Source: Streptomyces sp. ICBB 8177 | Lineage (GTDB): Bacteria; Actinomycetota; Actinomycetes; Streptomycetales; Streptomycetaceae | Direction of reading: 5' to 3' | DNA length: 64,000 bases | Assembly: GCF_003144095.1 (NCBI RefSeq) | Contig: NZ_NSKH01000018.1 | Coordinates: forward strand, 2,385,541-2,449,540 | Shown here: positions 51,355-63,489 of the stretch, piece after piece | How positions within the stretch are numbered: the stretch's first letter is position 1 | Layout of the letters: every line of letters starts with the position of its first letter | Position numbers and translations under genes: made by a program | Notes under the pieces: model-generated | What the model saw: the letters and a program-made list of their open reading frames with translations, nothing else | What the model was told of the DNA's origin: nothing | Databases searched by the model: none

Positions 51355-53457
51355 TTACTGGTCCTGGGCCTGGATCGCTGTGATGGCCACCGTGTTCACG
51401 ATGTCCTGGACCAGGGCTCCTCTCGACAGGTCGTTGACGGGCTTGCGCAGGCCCTGGAGGACCGGGCCGACCGCGATCGCGCCGGCCGAGCGCTGGACCG
51501 CCTTGTAGGTGTTGTTACCGGTGTTGAGGTCGGGGAAGATCAGCACCGTGGCCTGTCCCGCCACCGCGGAGCCCGGCAGCTTCGTGGCCGCGACCTGCGC
51601 GTCCACCGCCGCGTCGTACTGGATCGGGCCCTCCACCAGCAGGTCGGGGCGGCGCTCGCGGACGATCTCGGTGGCCCTGCGGACCTTGTCGACGTCGGCG
51701 CCGGAGCCCGAGGTGCCGGTGGAGTACGACAGCATCGCCACCCGCGGCCGCACGCCGAACCGCTCGGCGGTGACCGCGGACCTGCACGCGATGTCGGCCA
51801 GCTGGCGGTCGTCGGGGTCGGGGTTGACCGCGCAGTCGCCGTAGACCAGCACCCGGTCGGCCAGGCACATGAAGAAGACGGAGGAGACGATCGAGGCGTC
51901 CGGCGCGGTCTTGATGATCTCGAACGCGGGACGGATCGTGGCCGCCGTGGAGTGCACGGCGCCGGAGACCATGCCGTCGGCCAGGCCCTCCTGGACCATC
52001 AGCGTGCCGAAGTAGGAGACGTCGGCGACCACGTCGTGCGCCATCTCCACCGTCATGCCCTTGTGGGCGCGCAGCTTGGCGTACAGCTCGGCGAAGTTCT
52101 CCCGCAGCGGCGAGGTGACCGGGTCCACGACCCGGGCGATCGCGCCGCCGTTGTGCCCGGTGGCGTCCAGACCGAGGTTGACGCCGAGTTCCCCCGCCCG
52201 CCTGCGGATCACCTGCTCGTCGCCGAGCAGCGTCAGGTCGCACACGTTGCGGCGCAGCAGCACTTCGGCGGCGCGCAGGATGCGCTCCTCGGTGCCCTCG
52301 GGCAGCACCACGTGGCGGCGGTCGGAGCGGGCGCGTTCGATCAGCTCGTGCTCGAACATCATCGGGGTGACCCGGCCGCTGCGGGCCACCGACAGCCGGT
52401 CGGTCAGCTCGGCGGTGTCCACGTGCAGTTCGAACAGGCCGAGCGCGGTCTCCGCCTTGCGCGGGGTGGCCGCCGTCAGCTTGCCCTCCAGGCCGAACAG
52501 CTCGGCGGCGGTGGGGAACGACCCACCGGGCACCGCGATCAGCGGCGTGCCCGGGGCGAGCCGGGTGGCCAGCGCCATGATGTCGGGGCCGGGGCGCTCG
52601 TCGAGGGTGAGCAGGACCCCGGCGATCTGCGGCGAGCCCGCGGAGTGCGCGGCGAGCGATCCGACGATCAGGTCGGCGCGGTCCCCGGGCGTGATCACCA
52701 GGCACCCCGCCGTCAGCGCGGGCAGGAAAGCGGGCAGCATCGCGCCGCCGAAGACGAAGCCCAGCACGTTGCGGGCGAGTCCGGCGTCGTCGCCCAGCAG
52801 GACGTCGGCGCCGAGGGCCTGCACGATCTGCGCCACCGTGGGCGCCGACAGCGACGGCTCCTCGGGCAGCACGTAGACCGGCACCGGCAGGCGTCCGGCG
52901 AGCCGCTGGGCCGCGTCCTTCGCGGCCTGCGGCGGCACCCGGTTGGCGATCATGGCCAGTACGTCGCAGCCGGAGGAGGTGAAGGCGCGGTGGGCGTTGC
53001 GGACCTCGGCGGCGATCGAGTCCGCGTCCTGCCCGGCGCCGCCGACCACCGGCAGCAGCGAGGCACCGAACTCGTTGGCCAGCCGGGAGTTGAGCGCCAG
53101 CTCGGCGGGCAGCTGGGTGTCGTGGTAGTCCGAGCCCAGCACGAGCACCGCCTCGTACCGCGAGGACACCGCGTGGAAGCGGTCGACCAGCAGGGAGACC
53201 AGCTCGTCGGTGCCCCGCTCGGCCTGGAGCACGGCCGCCTGCGCGTAGCCGATGCCGTAGACCGTGGAGGGGTCCTGGGAGAGCCGGTAGCGGGCGCGCA
53301 GCAGCTCGAAGAGGCGGTCCGGGCCGTCACCGTGCATCAGGGGGCGGAACACTCCCACCCGGTCCACCTGCCGGGTCAGCAGTTCCATGACCCCCAGCTC
53401 GACGACCTGGCGGCCGTCGCCTCTGCCGATGCCCGTGATGTACACGCTGCGCGTCAC
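51355..53457 (-). CDS. pta: Phosphate acetyltransferase, long form
   Basis: The 700-residue enzyme interconverts acetyl-CoA and acetyl phosphate. It has an N-terminal BioD-like domain, a central DRTGG domain (about residues 220-335) and the C-terminal catalytic domain (RHVVLPEGTEERILRAAEVLLRR to the end). The P-loop position in the first domain reads ITGIGRGDGRQVVELG and lacks GK[ST], so that domain should not bind ATP in the usual way; I recall the same in other streptomycetes. GTG 53457 follows GGAGGAG. It is divergent from pfkA. Confidence 0.95.
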   Translation of the reverse strand: MTRSVYITGIGRGDGRQVVELGVMELLTRQVDRVGVFRPLMHGDGPDRLFELLRARYRLSQDPSTVYGIGYAQAAVLQAERGTDELVSLLVDRFHAVSSRYEAVLVLGSDYHDTQLPAELALNSRLANEFGASLLPVVGGAGQDADSIAAEVRNAHRAFTSSGCDVLAMIANRVPPQAAKDAAQRLAGRLPVPVYVLPEEPSLSAPTVAQIVQALGADVLLGDDAGLARNVLGFVFGGAMLPAFLPALTAGCLVITPGDRADLIVGSLAAHSAGSPQIAGVLLTLDERPGPDIMALATRLAPGTPLIAVPGGSFPTAAELFGLEGKLTAATPRKAETALGLFELHVDTAELTDRLSVARSGRVTPMMFEHELIERARSDRRHVVLPEGTEERILRAAEVLLRRNVCDLTLLGDEQVIRRRAGELGVNLGLDATGHNGGAIARVVDPVTSPLRENFAELYAKLRAHKGMTVEMAHDVVADVSYFGTLMVQEGLADGMVSGAVHSTAATIRPAFEIIKTAPDASIVSSVFFMCLADRVLVYGDCAVNPDPDDRQLADIACRSAVTAERFGVRPRVAMLSYSTGTSGSGADVDKVRRATEIVRERRPDLLVEGPIQYDAAVDAQVAATKLPGSAVAGQATVLIFPDLNTGNNTYKAVQRSAGAIAVGPVLQGLRKPVNDLSRGALVQDIVNTVAITAIQAQDQ

Positions 53458-53582
53458 GCGCGTTCTCCTCCTCGCCGCTCGACGCCGGCCTGGCGTCCGG
53501 TCCCTTATCGACGCTAACGCGCGCGATCGGGCCCCGCGCGCCGGGTCGCGGGTGCGTCGCGCACGTCACCACCCCAAACTTC

Positions 53583-53595
53583 TCATAAGGTATGA
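53583..53595. promoter_or_regulatory. Palindrome TCATA-AGG-TATGA before pfkA
   Basis: A perfect 5+3+5 inverted repeat overlaps a likely -10 (TAAGGT) of pfkA, 57 nt before ATG 53652, in the 194-bp pta-pfkA divergent region. Confidence 0.4.
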
Positions 53596-53651
53596 ACGGT
53601 CAGGGGCAGCGGGATCGGCAGGGAGCACAGACGCCGCGGGAGGCGACCGGG

Positions 53652-54677
53652 ATGCGCATCGGAGTCCTCACCGCGGGCGGCGACTGCCCCGGGCTGAACG
53701 CCGTCATCCGCTCGGTGGTGCACCGCGGGGTGGCCGCGCACGGCGACGAGGTCATCGGCTTCGAGGACGGCTTCCGGGGACTGCTCGAAGGCCACGTGCG
53801 GCCGCTCGACCTGGACGACGTTGGCGGCGTCCTTGCGCTCGGCGGCACCATCCTCGGCTCCTCTCGGCTGGAGCGCGCACGGCTGGCCGAGGCCGTCGAG
53901 GGCGCCCGGCAGCTCACCGCCGAGTACCGGCTGGACGCGCTGATCCCGATCGGCGGCGAGGGCACGCTGACCGCCGCCAAGATGCTGTCGGACGCGGGCA
54001 TGCCGGTGGTCGGGGTGCCCAAGACCATCGACAACGACATCCGCGGCACCGACCGCACCTTCGGCTTCGACACCGCCGTCACGGTGGCCACCGAGGCGAT
54101 CGACCGGCTGAAGACCACCGCCGAGTCCCACCGGCGGGTGATGGTGGTCGAGGTGATGGGACGGCACGCGGGGTGGATCGCGCTGGAGTCCGGTATGGCG
54201 GGTGGCGCGCACGGCATCTGCGTCCCGGAGCGCCCCTTCGACCCGGCCGACCTGGTCGCGATGGTCGCCGAGCGCTTCTCGCGCCGCAAGAAGTTCGCCG
54301 TGGTGTGCGTGGCCGAGGGCGCGCACCCGGCCGAGGGCACGATGGCCTACGGGCGCGGCGCGGTCGACCAGTTCGGCCACGAGCGGTTCTTCGGCATCGG
54401 CAACCGGCTCGCCGCCGAACTGGAGAGCAGGCTCGGCACCGAGGCCCGGCCGGTCATCCTCGGCCACGTCCAGCGCGGCGGCGTGCCGACGCCGTACGAC
54501 AGGGTGCTGGCCACCCGGTTCGGCTGGCACGCGGTGGAGGCCGCGCACGCGGGCGCGTTCGGGATGATGACCGCGCTGCGCGGCACCGGTATCGAGATGG
54601 TGCCGCTGGCGGAGGCGGTCGCGGAGCTCAAGCGGGTGCCGCCGGAGCGGATGCGGGAGGCGGAGTCGGTCTTCTGA
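53652..54677 (+). CDS. pfkA: 6-phosphofructokinase
   Basis: The 341-residue enzyme phosphorylates fructose 6-phosphate at the control point of glycolysis. Blocks are TAGGDCPGLNAVIR, the phosphodonor segment IPIGGEGTL, PKTIDNDIRGTDRTFGFDTA, VEVMGRHAGWIAL and LGHVQRGG. Gly in GGEG favours ATP over pyrophosphate. Lys in PKTIDND (Gly in classical bacterial ATP enzymes) marks the group III actinobacterial type. ATG 53652 has GGAGGCG about 7 nt upstream. An in-frame ATG at 53592 overlaps the promoter palindrome and is unlikely. Confidence 0.95.
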   Translation: MRIGVLTAGGDCPGLNAVIRSVVHRGVAAHGDEVIGFEDGFRGLLEGHVRPLDLDDVGGVLALGGTILGSSRLERARLAEAVEGARQLTAEYRLDALIPIGGEGTLTAAKMLSDAGMPVVGVPKTIDNDIRGTDRTFGFDTAVTVATEAIDRLKTTAESHRRVMVVEVMGRHAGWIALESGMAGGAHGICVPERPFDPADLVAMVAERFSRRKKFAVVCVAEGAHPAEGTMAYGRGAVDQFGHERFFGIGNRLAAELESRLGTEARPVILGHVQRGGVPTPYDRVLATRFGWHAVEAAHAGAFGMMTALRGTGIEMVPLAEAVAELKRVPPERMREAESVF

Positions 54678-54680
54678 CCG

Positions 54681-54708
54681 CGCCCGCGTTCACCACAGGG
54701 CGCGGGCG
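54681..54708. terminator. Probable terminator between pfkA and XRE gene
   Basis: CGCCCGCG (54681-54688) pairs with CGCGGGCG (54701-54708) around a 12-nt loop. Confidence 0.45.
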
Positions 54709-54715
54709 GCGGGCG

Positions 54716-55381
54716 TCACTTCATGCCGAGCAGCGTCCAGAAGCGGTCGAGGACGCCGTCCAGGTACGGGCCGCCCTTGTCCTCGGCCGAGGCCGACGCG
54801 CTCCAGCTGAGGGTGGACGCCATCAGCGCGTGGTACTCCTCGTTGATCCGGCGCAGCGCCTCCTCCACGCGTTCGCGTGGCAGCGGCACCATCGCGCAGA
54901 CCGGGCCCGCGTAGGCCTGCCAGCGCACCTTCGCGGTCGAGCGCAGGTGGTCGGCGAGCTTCTCCGCGCGGCCGGTGACCGCCAGCAGGTCGGGCAGCGG
55001 GATGTCGAGCAACTGGCCCAGCAGGGCGCTCTGCCGGGCGTTGCCGCTCCAGCGTCCGCGCTCCTCCATGCGCTCGTAGTCCCCGCGCCGCATGCCGAGT
55101 TGGTGGGCGAGGTCGGGGGAGGTGATCCCGCGCGCCCAGCGCCACTCGCGCAACGTGGTGGGACGGCCCAGCAGGTCCGCCGGTGCGCACCACAACGCAC
55201 CGGCCAGCGCGGTCAGTTCACGTTCGTCGGGTACGGCCTCGCCGCGCTCCCAGGCGAACACGGTGGCGGGGTGAACGCGCAGCCCGTAAGAGGCCCACAT
55301 TCCATGGGAGATGTTGGCGTGTGACATTCCAAGTTGCTCGCGCAGGCGTCTCGCGGCCACAGGATCGAAGGGGGGTGGCAT
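54716..55381 (-). CDS. XRE-family helix-turn-helix regulator
   Basis: The 221-residue protein has an N-terminal DNA-binding domain (FDPVAARRLREQLGMSHANISHGMWASYGLRVHPATVFAWERGEAVP). A second HTH-like stretch near residue 80 (TLREWRWARGITSPDLAHQLGMRRGDYERMEERG) follows, then an Ala/Arg-rich helical part. The target is unknown; its position between pfkA and glgB suggests a link to carbon storage, by inference only. ATG 55381 follows a TACTCT hexamer by 6 nt; the in-frame extension to 55414 runs through that promoter. Confidence 0.83.
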   Translation of the reverse strand: MPPPFDPVAARRLREQLGMSHANISHGMWASYGLRVHPATVFAWERGEAVPDERELTALAGALWCAPADLLGRPTTLREWRWARGITSPDLAHQLGMRRGDYERMEERGRWSGNARQSALLGQLLDIPLPDLLAVTGRAEKLADHLRSTAKVRWQAYAGPVCAMVPLPRERVEEALRRINEEYHALMASTLSWSASASAEDKGGPYLDGVLDRFWTLLGMK

Positions 55382-55387
55382 TCGGAC

Positions 55388-55393
55388 AGAGTA
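55388..55393 (-). promoter_or_regulatory. -10 hexamer TACTCT of XRE gene, leaderless layout
   Basis: TACTCT is followed by 6 nt and ATG 55381. Confidence 0.5.
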
Positions 55394-55423
55394 GGGGCGA
55401 CCACGGCGCGTCACGTACGGTGT

Positions 55424-55481
55424 GAACCTCCGAACCGGCGGCCGGTCAACGGCGCCCGGTTCGGAGGTTCCTACCGGAACC
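55424..55481 (-). terminator. Compound hairpin behind glgB
   Basis: GAACCTCCGAACCGG (55424-55438) pairs with CCGGTTCGGAGGTTC (55456-55470), a perfect 15-bp stem. A second inverted repeat, GGTTCC-TACC-GGAACC (55466-55481), overlaps its foot, so two alternative folds exist. Confidence 0.75.
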
Positions 55482-55487
55482 TACCGT

Positions 55488-57965
55488 TCACCCGGGGCGC
55501 AGCCACAGGGTGGCCAGCGGTGGCAGGGTCAGCTCGACGCTGTTCGCGCGGCCGTTCCACGCCACCGGCTCGGTCTTGACCGGCTCCGGGTTGCCGACCC
55601 CACCGCCGCCGTAGCGGGCGTCGTCGGTGTTGAGGACCTCGGTCCACACCCCTCCCGGCTCCGGCACGCCGACCCGGTAGCCGCGCCGCACGACGGGCGA
55701 GAAGTTGGTGACGTTCAGCAGCGTGCCGCCCGCGGTGTCGTGGCGGACGAAGGAGAAGACGTTGTCCTCGGCCGCGCCCGCGTCGATCCAGGAGAAGCCG
55801 TCCGGGTCGGTGTCGCACTGCCACAGCGCCGGGGTGGCGGCGTACTCGCGGTTCAGGTCGCGTACCAGGTCGCGCACGCCGCGGTGGTCGCCGGCCGCCG
55901 AGTACGTCTCGTCCAGCAGCCACCAGTCCGGCCCGTGGTCGTGGGACCACTCCGCTCCCTGCGCGAACTCCTGGCCCATGAACAGCAGTTGCTTGCCCGG
56001 GTGGGCCCACATGTAGGCCAGGTACGCGCGGTGGTTCGCGCGCCGCTGCCACCAGTCGCCGGGCATCTTGTCGACCAGCGCCCGCTTGCCGTGCACCACC
56101 TCGTCGTGCGAGATCGGCAGCACGTAGTTCTCCGAGTAGGCGTAGATCATGGAGAACGTCATCTCGCCGTGGTGGTACTTGCGGTGCACCGGCTCGTGCG
56201 CGACGTACTCCAGCGAGTCGTGCATCCAGCCCATGTTCCACTTCAGCCCGAAGCCCAGGCCGCCGTGGGCGGTGTCGCGGGTGACGCCGTCCCACGCGGT
56301 CGACTCCTCGGCGACGGTGACCACGCCCGGGTTGCGGCGGTAGACGGTCGCGTTCATCTCCTTCAGGAACGCCACCGCGTCCAGGTTCTCCCGGCCGCCG
56401 TAGACGTTCGGCGACCACTGGCCGTCCTCGCGGGAGTAGTCGAGGTAGAGCATCGAGGCGACCGCGTCCACCCGCAGGCCGTCGATGTGGAACTCCTCGC
56501 ACCAGTAGACCGCGTTGGCCACCAGGAAGTTGCGCACCTCGGTGCGGCCGACGTCGAAGGTGAGCGTGCCCCAGTCGGGGTGCTCGGCGCGGCGCGGGTC
56601 GCCCGGCTCGTACAGCGTGGTGCCGTCGAAGCGGGCCAGCGCCCAGTCGTCCTTGGGGAAGTGCGCCGGGACCCAGTCCATCAGCACGCCGATCCCGGCC
56701 TGGTGCAGCGCGTCCACCAGGTGACGGAAGTCGTCCGGGGTGCCCAGCCGCGCGGTCGGGGCGTAGTAGGAGGTGACCTGGTAGCCCCACGAGCCGCCGA
56801 AGGGGTGCTCGGCGACCGGCATCAGCTCCACGTGCGTGAAGCCCAGGTCCTTGACGTAGGCGGGCAGTTGCTCGGCCAGCTCGCGGTAGGTCAGCCCCGG
56901 CCGCCAGGACGGCAGGTGGACCTCGTAGACGGAGAACGGCGCGCGGTGCACGGGGGTGTCGGCGCGGTGCGCCATCCACTCCTCGTCCCGCCAGGTGTGG
57001 TGCGCGGCGGTGACGACCGACGCGGTCGCGGGCGGCACCTCGGTGCGCCGGGCCATCGGGTCGGCCTTCATCCGCCGCTCGCCGTCCGGGCCGGTGATCT
57101 CGAACTTGTACAGCGTGCCCTCGCCGACACCCGGCAGGAACAGCTCCCACACGCCGGTGGAGCCCAGCGACCGCATCGGGTTGCCGGTGCCGTCCCAGAA
57201 GCAGAAGTCGCCGGTGACCCGCACCCCCCGGGCGTTGGGCGCCCAGACGGTGAACCGGGTTCCGGTGACGCCCTGGTGGGTCATCACCCGGGCCCCGAGC
57301 GCCGTCCACAGCTCCTCGTGCCGGCCCTCGCCGATCAGGTGCAGGTCCAGTTCGCCCAGCGCGGGCAGGAAACGATAGGGGTCCTCGGTCTCGTGCTGTG
57401 CCTCGTCGTACGTCACGAGCAGCCGGTACGCGGGGATACCGCCCGGCGGCAGGACACCGGCGAACAGTCCGCCGCCCTCGTCCCGCAGCGCGTACCGCGA
57501 GCCGTCCTCGACCACCACGACGACGGCGCGCGCGTTCGGCTTCAGCGTGCGCACCACGATCCCGTCCGGGACCGGGTGGGCGCCCAGCAGCGCGTGCGGG
57601 TCGTGGTGCTCGCCGTTCAGCAGGCGGTCCCGGTCGCCCTGGTCGAGCGGCGGCGCGGGCGGGGCGGGCAGCGGCGGCGCGGCGGCGCCGGAGGCCGGGC
57701 TGCCGGAGCCCGCGCCGAAGCCGGCCGTGCGGGTGGTGGGCGCCACCGGCGCGGTGCCGGAGGCGGGCCTGCGGCGGCCGGTGCCGGGAGCGCGCGCGGC
57801 GGCTTCCGGCTGCGTGCCGGGCACCGGCGCGGCGCCGGTCTGCGTCCTGGTCACGGGCGGGTGTTCGCGCGGTGTCACGGTCGGGCCCTCCTCATCGGTC
57901 GCGGGGGTGGTGGTCTGCTCGGTGGGAACGGGGGGCCGGCGCGCGGACCGGCGGCGGGCGCTCAC
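55488..57965 (-). CDS. glgB: 1,4-alpha-glucan branching enzyme with long disordered N terminus
   Basis: The 825-residue enzyme forms alpha-1,6 branches in glycogen-like glucan made by GlgE. The first 105 residues are Pro/Ala/Thr-rich and look disordered. Then come the N1 and CBM48 modules ([31 protein letters not shown]) and the GH13 barrel. Catalytic residues are Asp in [15 protein letters not shown] (about 500), Glu in VAEESTAW (about 552) and Asp in [10 protein letters not shown] (about 620). GTG 57965 overlaps the mak stop by four bases (GTGA). Confidence 0.95.
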   Translation of the reverse strand: MSARRRSARRPPVPTEQTTTPATDEEGPTVTPREHPPVTRTQTGAAPVPGTQPEAAARAPGTGRRRPASGTAPVAPTTRTAGFGAGSGSPASGAAAPPLPAPPAPPLDQGDRDRLLNGEHHDPHALLGAHPVPDGIVVRTLKPNARAVVVVVEDGSRYALRDEGGGLFAGVLPPGGIPAYRLLVTYDEAQHETEDPYRFLPALGELDLHLIGEGRHEELWTALGARVMTHQGVTGTRFTVWAPNARGVRVTGDFCFWDGTGNPMRSLGSTGVWELFLPGVGEGTLYKFEITGPDGERRMKADPMARRTEVPPATASVVTAAHHTWRDEEWMAHRADTPVHRAPFSVYEVHLPSWRPGLTYRELAEQLPAYVKDLGFTHVELMPVAEHPFGGSWGYQVTSYYAPTARLGTPDDFRHLVDALHQAGIGVLMDWVPAHFPKDDWALARFDGTTLYEPGDPRRAEHPDWGTLTFDVGRTEVRNFLVANAVYWCEEFHIDGLRVDAVASMLYLDYSREDGQWSPNVYGGRENLDAVAFLKEMNATVYRRNPGVVTVAEESTAWDGVTRDTAHGGLGFGLKWNMGWMHDSLEYVAHEPVHRKYHHGEMTFSMIYAYSENYVLPISHDEVVHGKRALVDKMPGDWWQRRANHRAYLAYMWAHPGKQLLFMGQEFAQGAEWSHDHGPDWWLLDETYSAAGDHRGVRDLVRDLNREYAATPALWQCDTDPDGFSWIDAGAAEDNVFSFVRHDTAGGTLLNVTNFSPVVRRGYRVGVPEPGGVWTEVLNTDDARYGGGGVGNPEPVKTEPVAWNGRANSVELTLPPLATLWLRPG

Positions 57966-59476
57966 GGCGCCGGGGCGGTGGCCAGCCGCTCGACGGCGGC
58001 CATCGGGATGGGGAGCCAGTCGGGCCGGTGCCGGGCCTCGTACAGCACCTCGTACACCGCCTTGTCGGTCTCGTACGCGCGCAGCAGCACCGGCGACTCG
58101 CGCGGGTCGCGGCCCGCGCGCCGGGCGTAACCGGCGCAGAACGCGGCGCGGTTGGCCTCCGCCCAGGCCGCCGCGTCCGGGTCGGCCGGATCGCGGTGCC
58201 GGGCCGCGTAGTCGAAGGAGCGCAGCATGCCCGCGATGTCCTGCACCGCGGGGCGCGGGGTGCGCCGCTCGGCCAGCGGACGGGCCGGCTCGCCCTCGAA
58301 GTCGATCAGCACCCAGCCGTCGCCCGCCGTGCGCAGCGCCTGGCCCAGGTGCAGGTCGCCGTGGATGCGCTGGGCGGCCAGCGTCAGGCCGCGCTCACCC
58401 AGCCGCGCCAGGTCCTCGAAGGCGCCGCGCAGGCCCCGCGCGTACGGCGCGAGCCGCGGCACCGCGCGGGTGGCCGCGTCCAGGCGGTCGGCCATCGCGG
58501 AGGCCAGCAGGCTGATGCGCGCGCCGGTGAGCACGGTGGTCGGCAGCGCGTCGGCCAGCGCGGTGTGCACCTCGGCGGTGGCCTGCCCGAGGGCGTGCGC
58601 GTGCGGCGTGAAGTCGTCGCCCACGCCCGCGGGCCGGCCGTCCTGCGCCGCGGTGCGGCCCGCGTCCAGCGCCCGCAGCGCGAGCGTCCAGCCGTCGACC
58701 GACCCGGGCAGGAAGCGCTGGAGCAGCCCGAGGGTCGCCGGTTCGTCGTACAGGCCCACCGCCTCGAACCAGGCGACCGGCTCGGCCACCCGCCGCGACC
58801 CGGACCGCGCCAGGGCCAGCGACAGCTCCAGGTCCGGATTGGCACCGGGGGAGACCCGCCGGAAGAGCTTCAGGATGAACGTGTCGCCGTACACCACCGA
58901 GGAGTTGGACTGCTCGGCGGTCGACAGCCTCGGCGTCAGCCCGGCCGGCAGCGCGGTGCCCGGCTCCGCGCTGAAGCGCAGCGGCCCGGTGCGGCCCGGG
59001 GCGCGCAGCCGCTCCAGCAGCAGCCCGGTCAGCCGCTGGTCGTGCAGCGCCTCGTAGACCGTCAGCCCGGCCAGCGGACCGTCCTGCGCCCGGCCCAGCA
59101 GCGCGGGCCCCAGCGACGGCGGCAGCACCTCGCGGGTGCCCAGCAGCAGTTGGTAGCAGTCGGGGGTGCCGCCCGGCTGCTGGACCTCCAGCAGCAGATG
59201 GAGCAGCCCCGGGGTGCCCAGGCGGCCGTCGCAGGGCAGCACCTCGACCGCGCTGCGCAGGGCCAGGCCGTCGATCGGGCGCCCCTTGCCGGCGAACCAC
59301 CGCTGCCCGGGCAGCCATTCACGCAGCATCGGCGTGAGCGCGCCGAGCAGCGCCGTGCCCGCGCCGATGTCCCCGGCGGCGCGGGCCGCGGGGGGCGTGT
59401 GCTGGACGCGGCCCGGGGCGGTCATGGGGCCGGGGTCCGTACCTGTGCTGGGGCGAAGCCGCGAGGTGTCCGACAT
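57962..59476 (-). CDS. mak: Maltokinase (Pep2)
   Basis: The 504-residue kinase makes maltose 1-phosphate, the substrate of GlgE, from maltose and ATP. It has the aminoglycoside-phosphotransferase-like fold. The cap [15 protein letters not shown] is near residue 55. [23 protein letters not shown] carries the nucleotide loop and Lys203. HGDLHLGQ (372-379) holds the catalytic Asp and DFEGEP (392-397) binds metal. ATG 59476 follows AGGAAAGGA; the upstream in-frame extension (to 59587) lacks a ribosome site. It is coupled to glgB and separate from the treS operon. Confidence 0.94.
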   Translation of the reverse strand: MSDTSRLRPSTGTDPGPMTAPGRVQHTPPAARAAGDIGAGTALLGALTPMLREWLPGQRWFAGKGRPIDGLALRSAVEVLPCDGRLGTPGLLHLLLEVQQPGGTPDCYQLLLGTREVLPPSLGPALLGRAQDGPLAGLTVYEALHDQRLTGLLLERLRAPGRTGPLRFSAEPGTALPAGLTPRLSTAEQSNSSVVYGDTFILKLFRRVSPGANPDLELSLALARSGSRRVAEPVAWFEAVGLYDEPATLGLLQRFLPGSVDGWTLALRALDAGRTAAQDGRPAGVGDDFTPHAHALGQATAEVHTALADALPTTVLTGARISLLASAMADRLDAATRAVPRLAPYARGLRGAFEDLARLGERGLTLAAQRIHGDLHLGQALRTAGDGWVLIDFEGEPARPLAERRTPRPAVQDIAGMLRSFDYAARHRDPADPDAAAWAEANRAAFCAGYARRAGRDPRESPVLLRAYETDKAVYEVLYEARHRPDWLPIPMAAVERLATAPAP

Positions 59477-59791
59477 GACGTCCTTTCCTCGGGATACGCG
59501 CACCCGTCCGATGCGGTGGGGGACCTCAGTGAAAGGGCGCGCGGTGGCAGCTGTCCGGCGGTGCAACCGGGCGGGTCGAGGAACCATCCGTGCAGGTGGC
59601 GCAATTGGCGTACGAGGCGGCCCGGTGCGTCGCGTACGGCGCCGGGACCGGCACGGTGGAGCCTGCCCGCGCCCCGGCGGGTGAAACCGGACTCGTGTCC
59701 GAGGCGTACCTCCTGACTGGGCGTCGAACGGTCGTGGCTGGTCCCGCGGTCCGCCCGGACGCTCCGGGCGGACCGCGCGGGCCCGCTCTCC
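59477..59791. other. Intergenic region between treS and mak
   Basis: These 315 bp hold the treS terminator (59745-59777) and presumably the mak promoter, which I cannot place. A plus-strand frame at 59590-59817 runs into treS and the hairpin and is not credible. Confidence 0.5.
59745..59777 (-). terminator. Terminator of glgE-treS operon
   Basis: CGCGGTCCGCCCGGA (59745-59759) pairs perfectly with TCCGGGCGGACCGCG (59763-59777), with a 3-nt loop, 15 nt behind the treS stop. Confidence 0.8.
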
Positions 59792-61488
<1,697 letters not shown>

Positions 61489-61492
<4 letters not shown>

Positions 61493-63489
61493 TTGGGTGA
61501 CCCTCCGATCGGTGAGGACGGTCGCAGCGAGAACACGTGCGCGGGCACCGTGGCCGGGTCCAGCCGCACGTAGTTGTCCCTGCCCCAGTGGTAGGTCTCG
61601 CCGGTGAGCGCGTCGCGCACCGGGGTGAACTCGTGCCAGTCCAGGCCGAGTTCCGGCATGTCCAACGACACGGTCGCCTCACGGGTGTGGTGCGGGTCGA
61701 GGTTGACGACCACCAGTACGGTGTCGTGACCGCCGTCGGCCGTCCGCGCCCGTTTCGAGTAGGCGATGACGGCCTCGTTGTCGGTGCGGTGGAACCGCAG
61801 GTTGCGCAGCCGCTGGAGCGCCGGGTGACGGCGGCGCAGCCGGTTGAGGGTGGTCAGCAGCGGGGCGAGGGAGCGGCCCTGGGCCTCGGCGCCCGCCCAG
61901 TCGCGCGGCCGCAGCTCGTACTTCTCCGAGTTGAGGTACTCCTCGCTGCCCTCCCGGTACGGGGTGCGCTCGCACAGCTCGAAGCCGGAGTAGACGCCCC
62001 AGGTCGGCGACAGCGTCGCCGCCAGCACCGCCCGGGCCTCGAACGCGGGCCGCCCGCCGTGCTGGAGGTAGGCGTGCAGGATGTCCGGGGTGTTGACGAA
62101 CAGGTTGGGCCGCAGAACGTGCGCCGTCTCCTGGCTCAACTCCGTCAGGTAGTCGGTCAGTTCGTCCTTGGAGTTGCGCCAGGTGAAGTAGGTGTACGAC
62201 TGCTGGAAACCGACTTCGGCCAGCGTGCGCATCATCGCCGGGCGGGTGAACGCCTCGGCCAGGAAGATCACGTCGGGGTCGGTGCGGTTGATCTCGCCGA
62301 TCACCTTCTCCCAGAACACCACCGGCTTGGTGTGCGGGTTGTCGACGCGGAAGATCCGCACCCCGTGATCCATCCAGTGCCGCAGCACCCGCAGCGTCTC
62401 CTTCGTCAGACCGCGGAAGTCGGCGTCGAAGGCGAGCGGGTAGATGTCCTGGTACTTCTTGGGCGGGTTCTCCGCGTACGCGATCGAGCCGTCCGCGCGG
62501 TGGTGGAACCACTGCGGGTGCTTGGCCACCCACGGGTGGTCCGGTGAGCACTGGAGCGCGAAGTCCAGCGCCACCTCCATCCGCAGCTCCCGCGCCCGCT
62601 CCACGAAGGCGTCGAAGTCGGCGAGCGTGCCCAGGTCCGGGTGGACCGCGTCGTGCCCGCCGTCCGGCGAGCCGATCGCCCACGGCGAGCCGACGTCGTA
62701 CGGGCCTGCCGTCAGCGCGTTGTTGGGCCCCTTGCGGTACGCGCGGCCGATCGGGTGAATCGGCGGCAGGTAGACCACGTCGAAGCCCATCGCGGCGATC
62801 GCCGGGAGCCGTTCCGCCGCGGTCCGCAGCGTCCCCGACACCGGCGGCTCGCCGGGCTTGAGGACGGCGCCCTCGGAGCGCGGGAAGAACTCGTACCAGG
62901 AGCCGAACAGTGCCCTGCGGCGCTCCACCTGGAGCGGCAGCGGCCGGGTGGCGCTGACCAGTTCGCGCAGGGGATGGCGGCCCAGCACCGCCAGGACCTC
63001 GGGCTCCAGGGCCGCCGCCAGCCGGTCGGCGGCGCTCCTGGCCGGGTCGCGCAGCGCGTCCACCACGTCCAGGACGACCGCCCGGCCGTCCTTCTTCGGC
63101 ACGCCCGCCGCCGCCCTCTCGTGCAGCGCGGCGCCCTCGGTCAGCACCAGGTCGGTGTCGATGCCGGCCGGGATCTTAACGCTCGCGGCGTGCCGCCACG
63201 TGCTGAGCGGGTCCGACCAGGCCTCGACGGTAAAGGTCCAGCGCCCTTCGGCCGTCGGGGTGACCTCGGCCCCCCACCGGTCGGTGCCGGGGGCCAGTTC
63301 GCGCATCGGCGTCCAGGGGCCGCAGCGGCCCGCCGGATCGCGCAGCACGACGTTGGCGGCGACGGCGTCATGGCCCTCGCGGAAGACGGTGGCGGACACC
63401 TCGAACACCTCGCCCACCACGGCTTTCGCCGGGCGGCGCCCGCAGTCCACGAGCGGGCTCGGATCGAGTACCGGGATACGACCGATCAT
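61489..63489 (-). CDS. glgE: Maltosyltransferase GlgE
   Basis: The 666-residue GH13 enzyme extends alpha-1,4-glucan by transferring maltosyl units from maltose 1-phosphate. It has the N-terminal beta domains (to about residue 200), the barrel with [24 protein letters not shown] and the triad Asp383 ([10 protein letters not shown]), Glu412 (FLAEAFTRP) and Asp469 (VNTPDIL). All three are offset by 11 from Asp394, Glu423 and Asp480 of S. coelicolor GlgE1. ATG 63489 follows AGGTGAG. It heads the glgE-treS operon. Confidence 0.96.
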
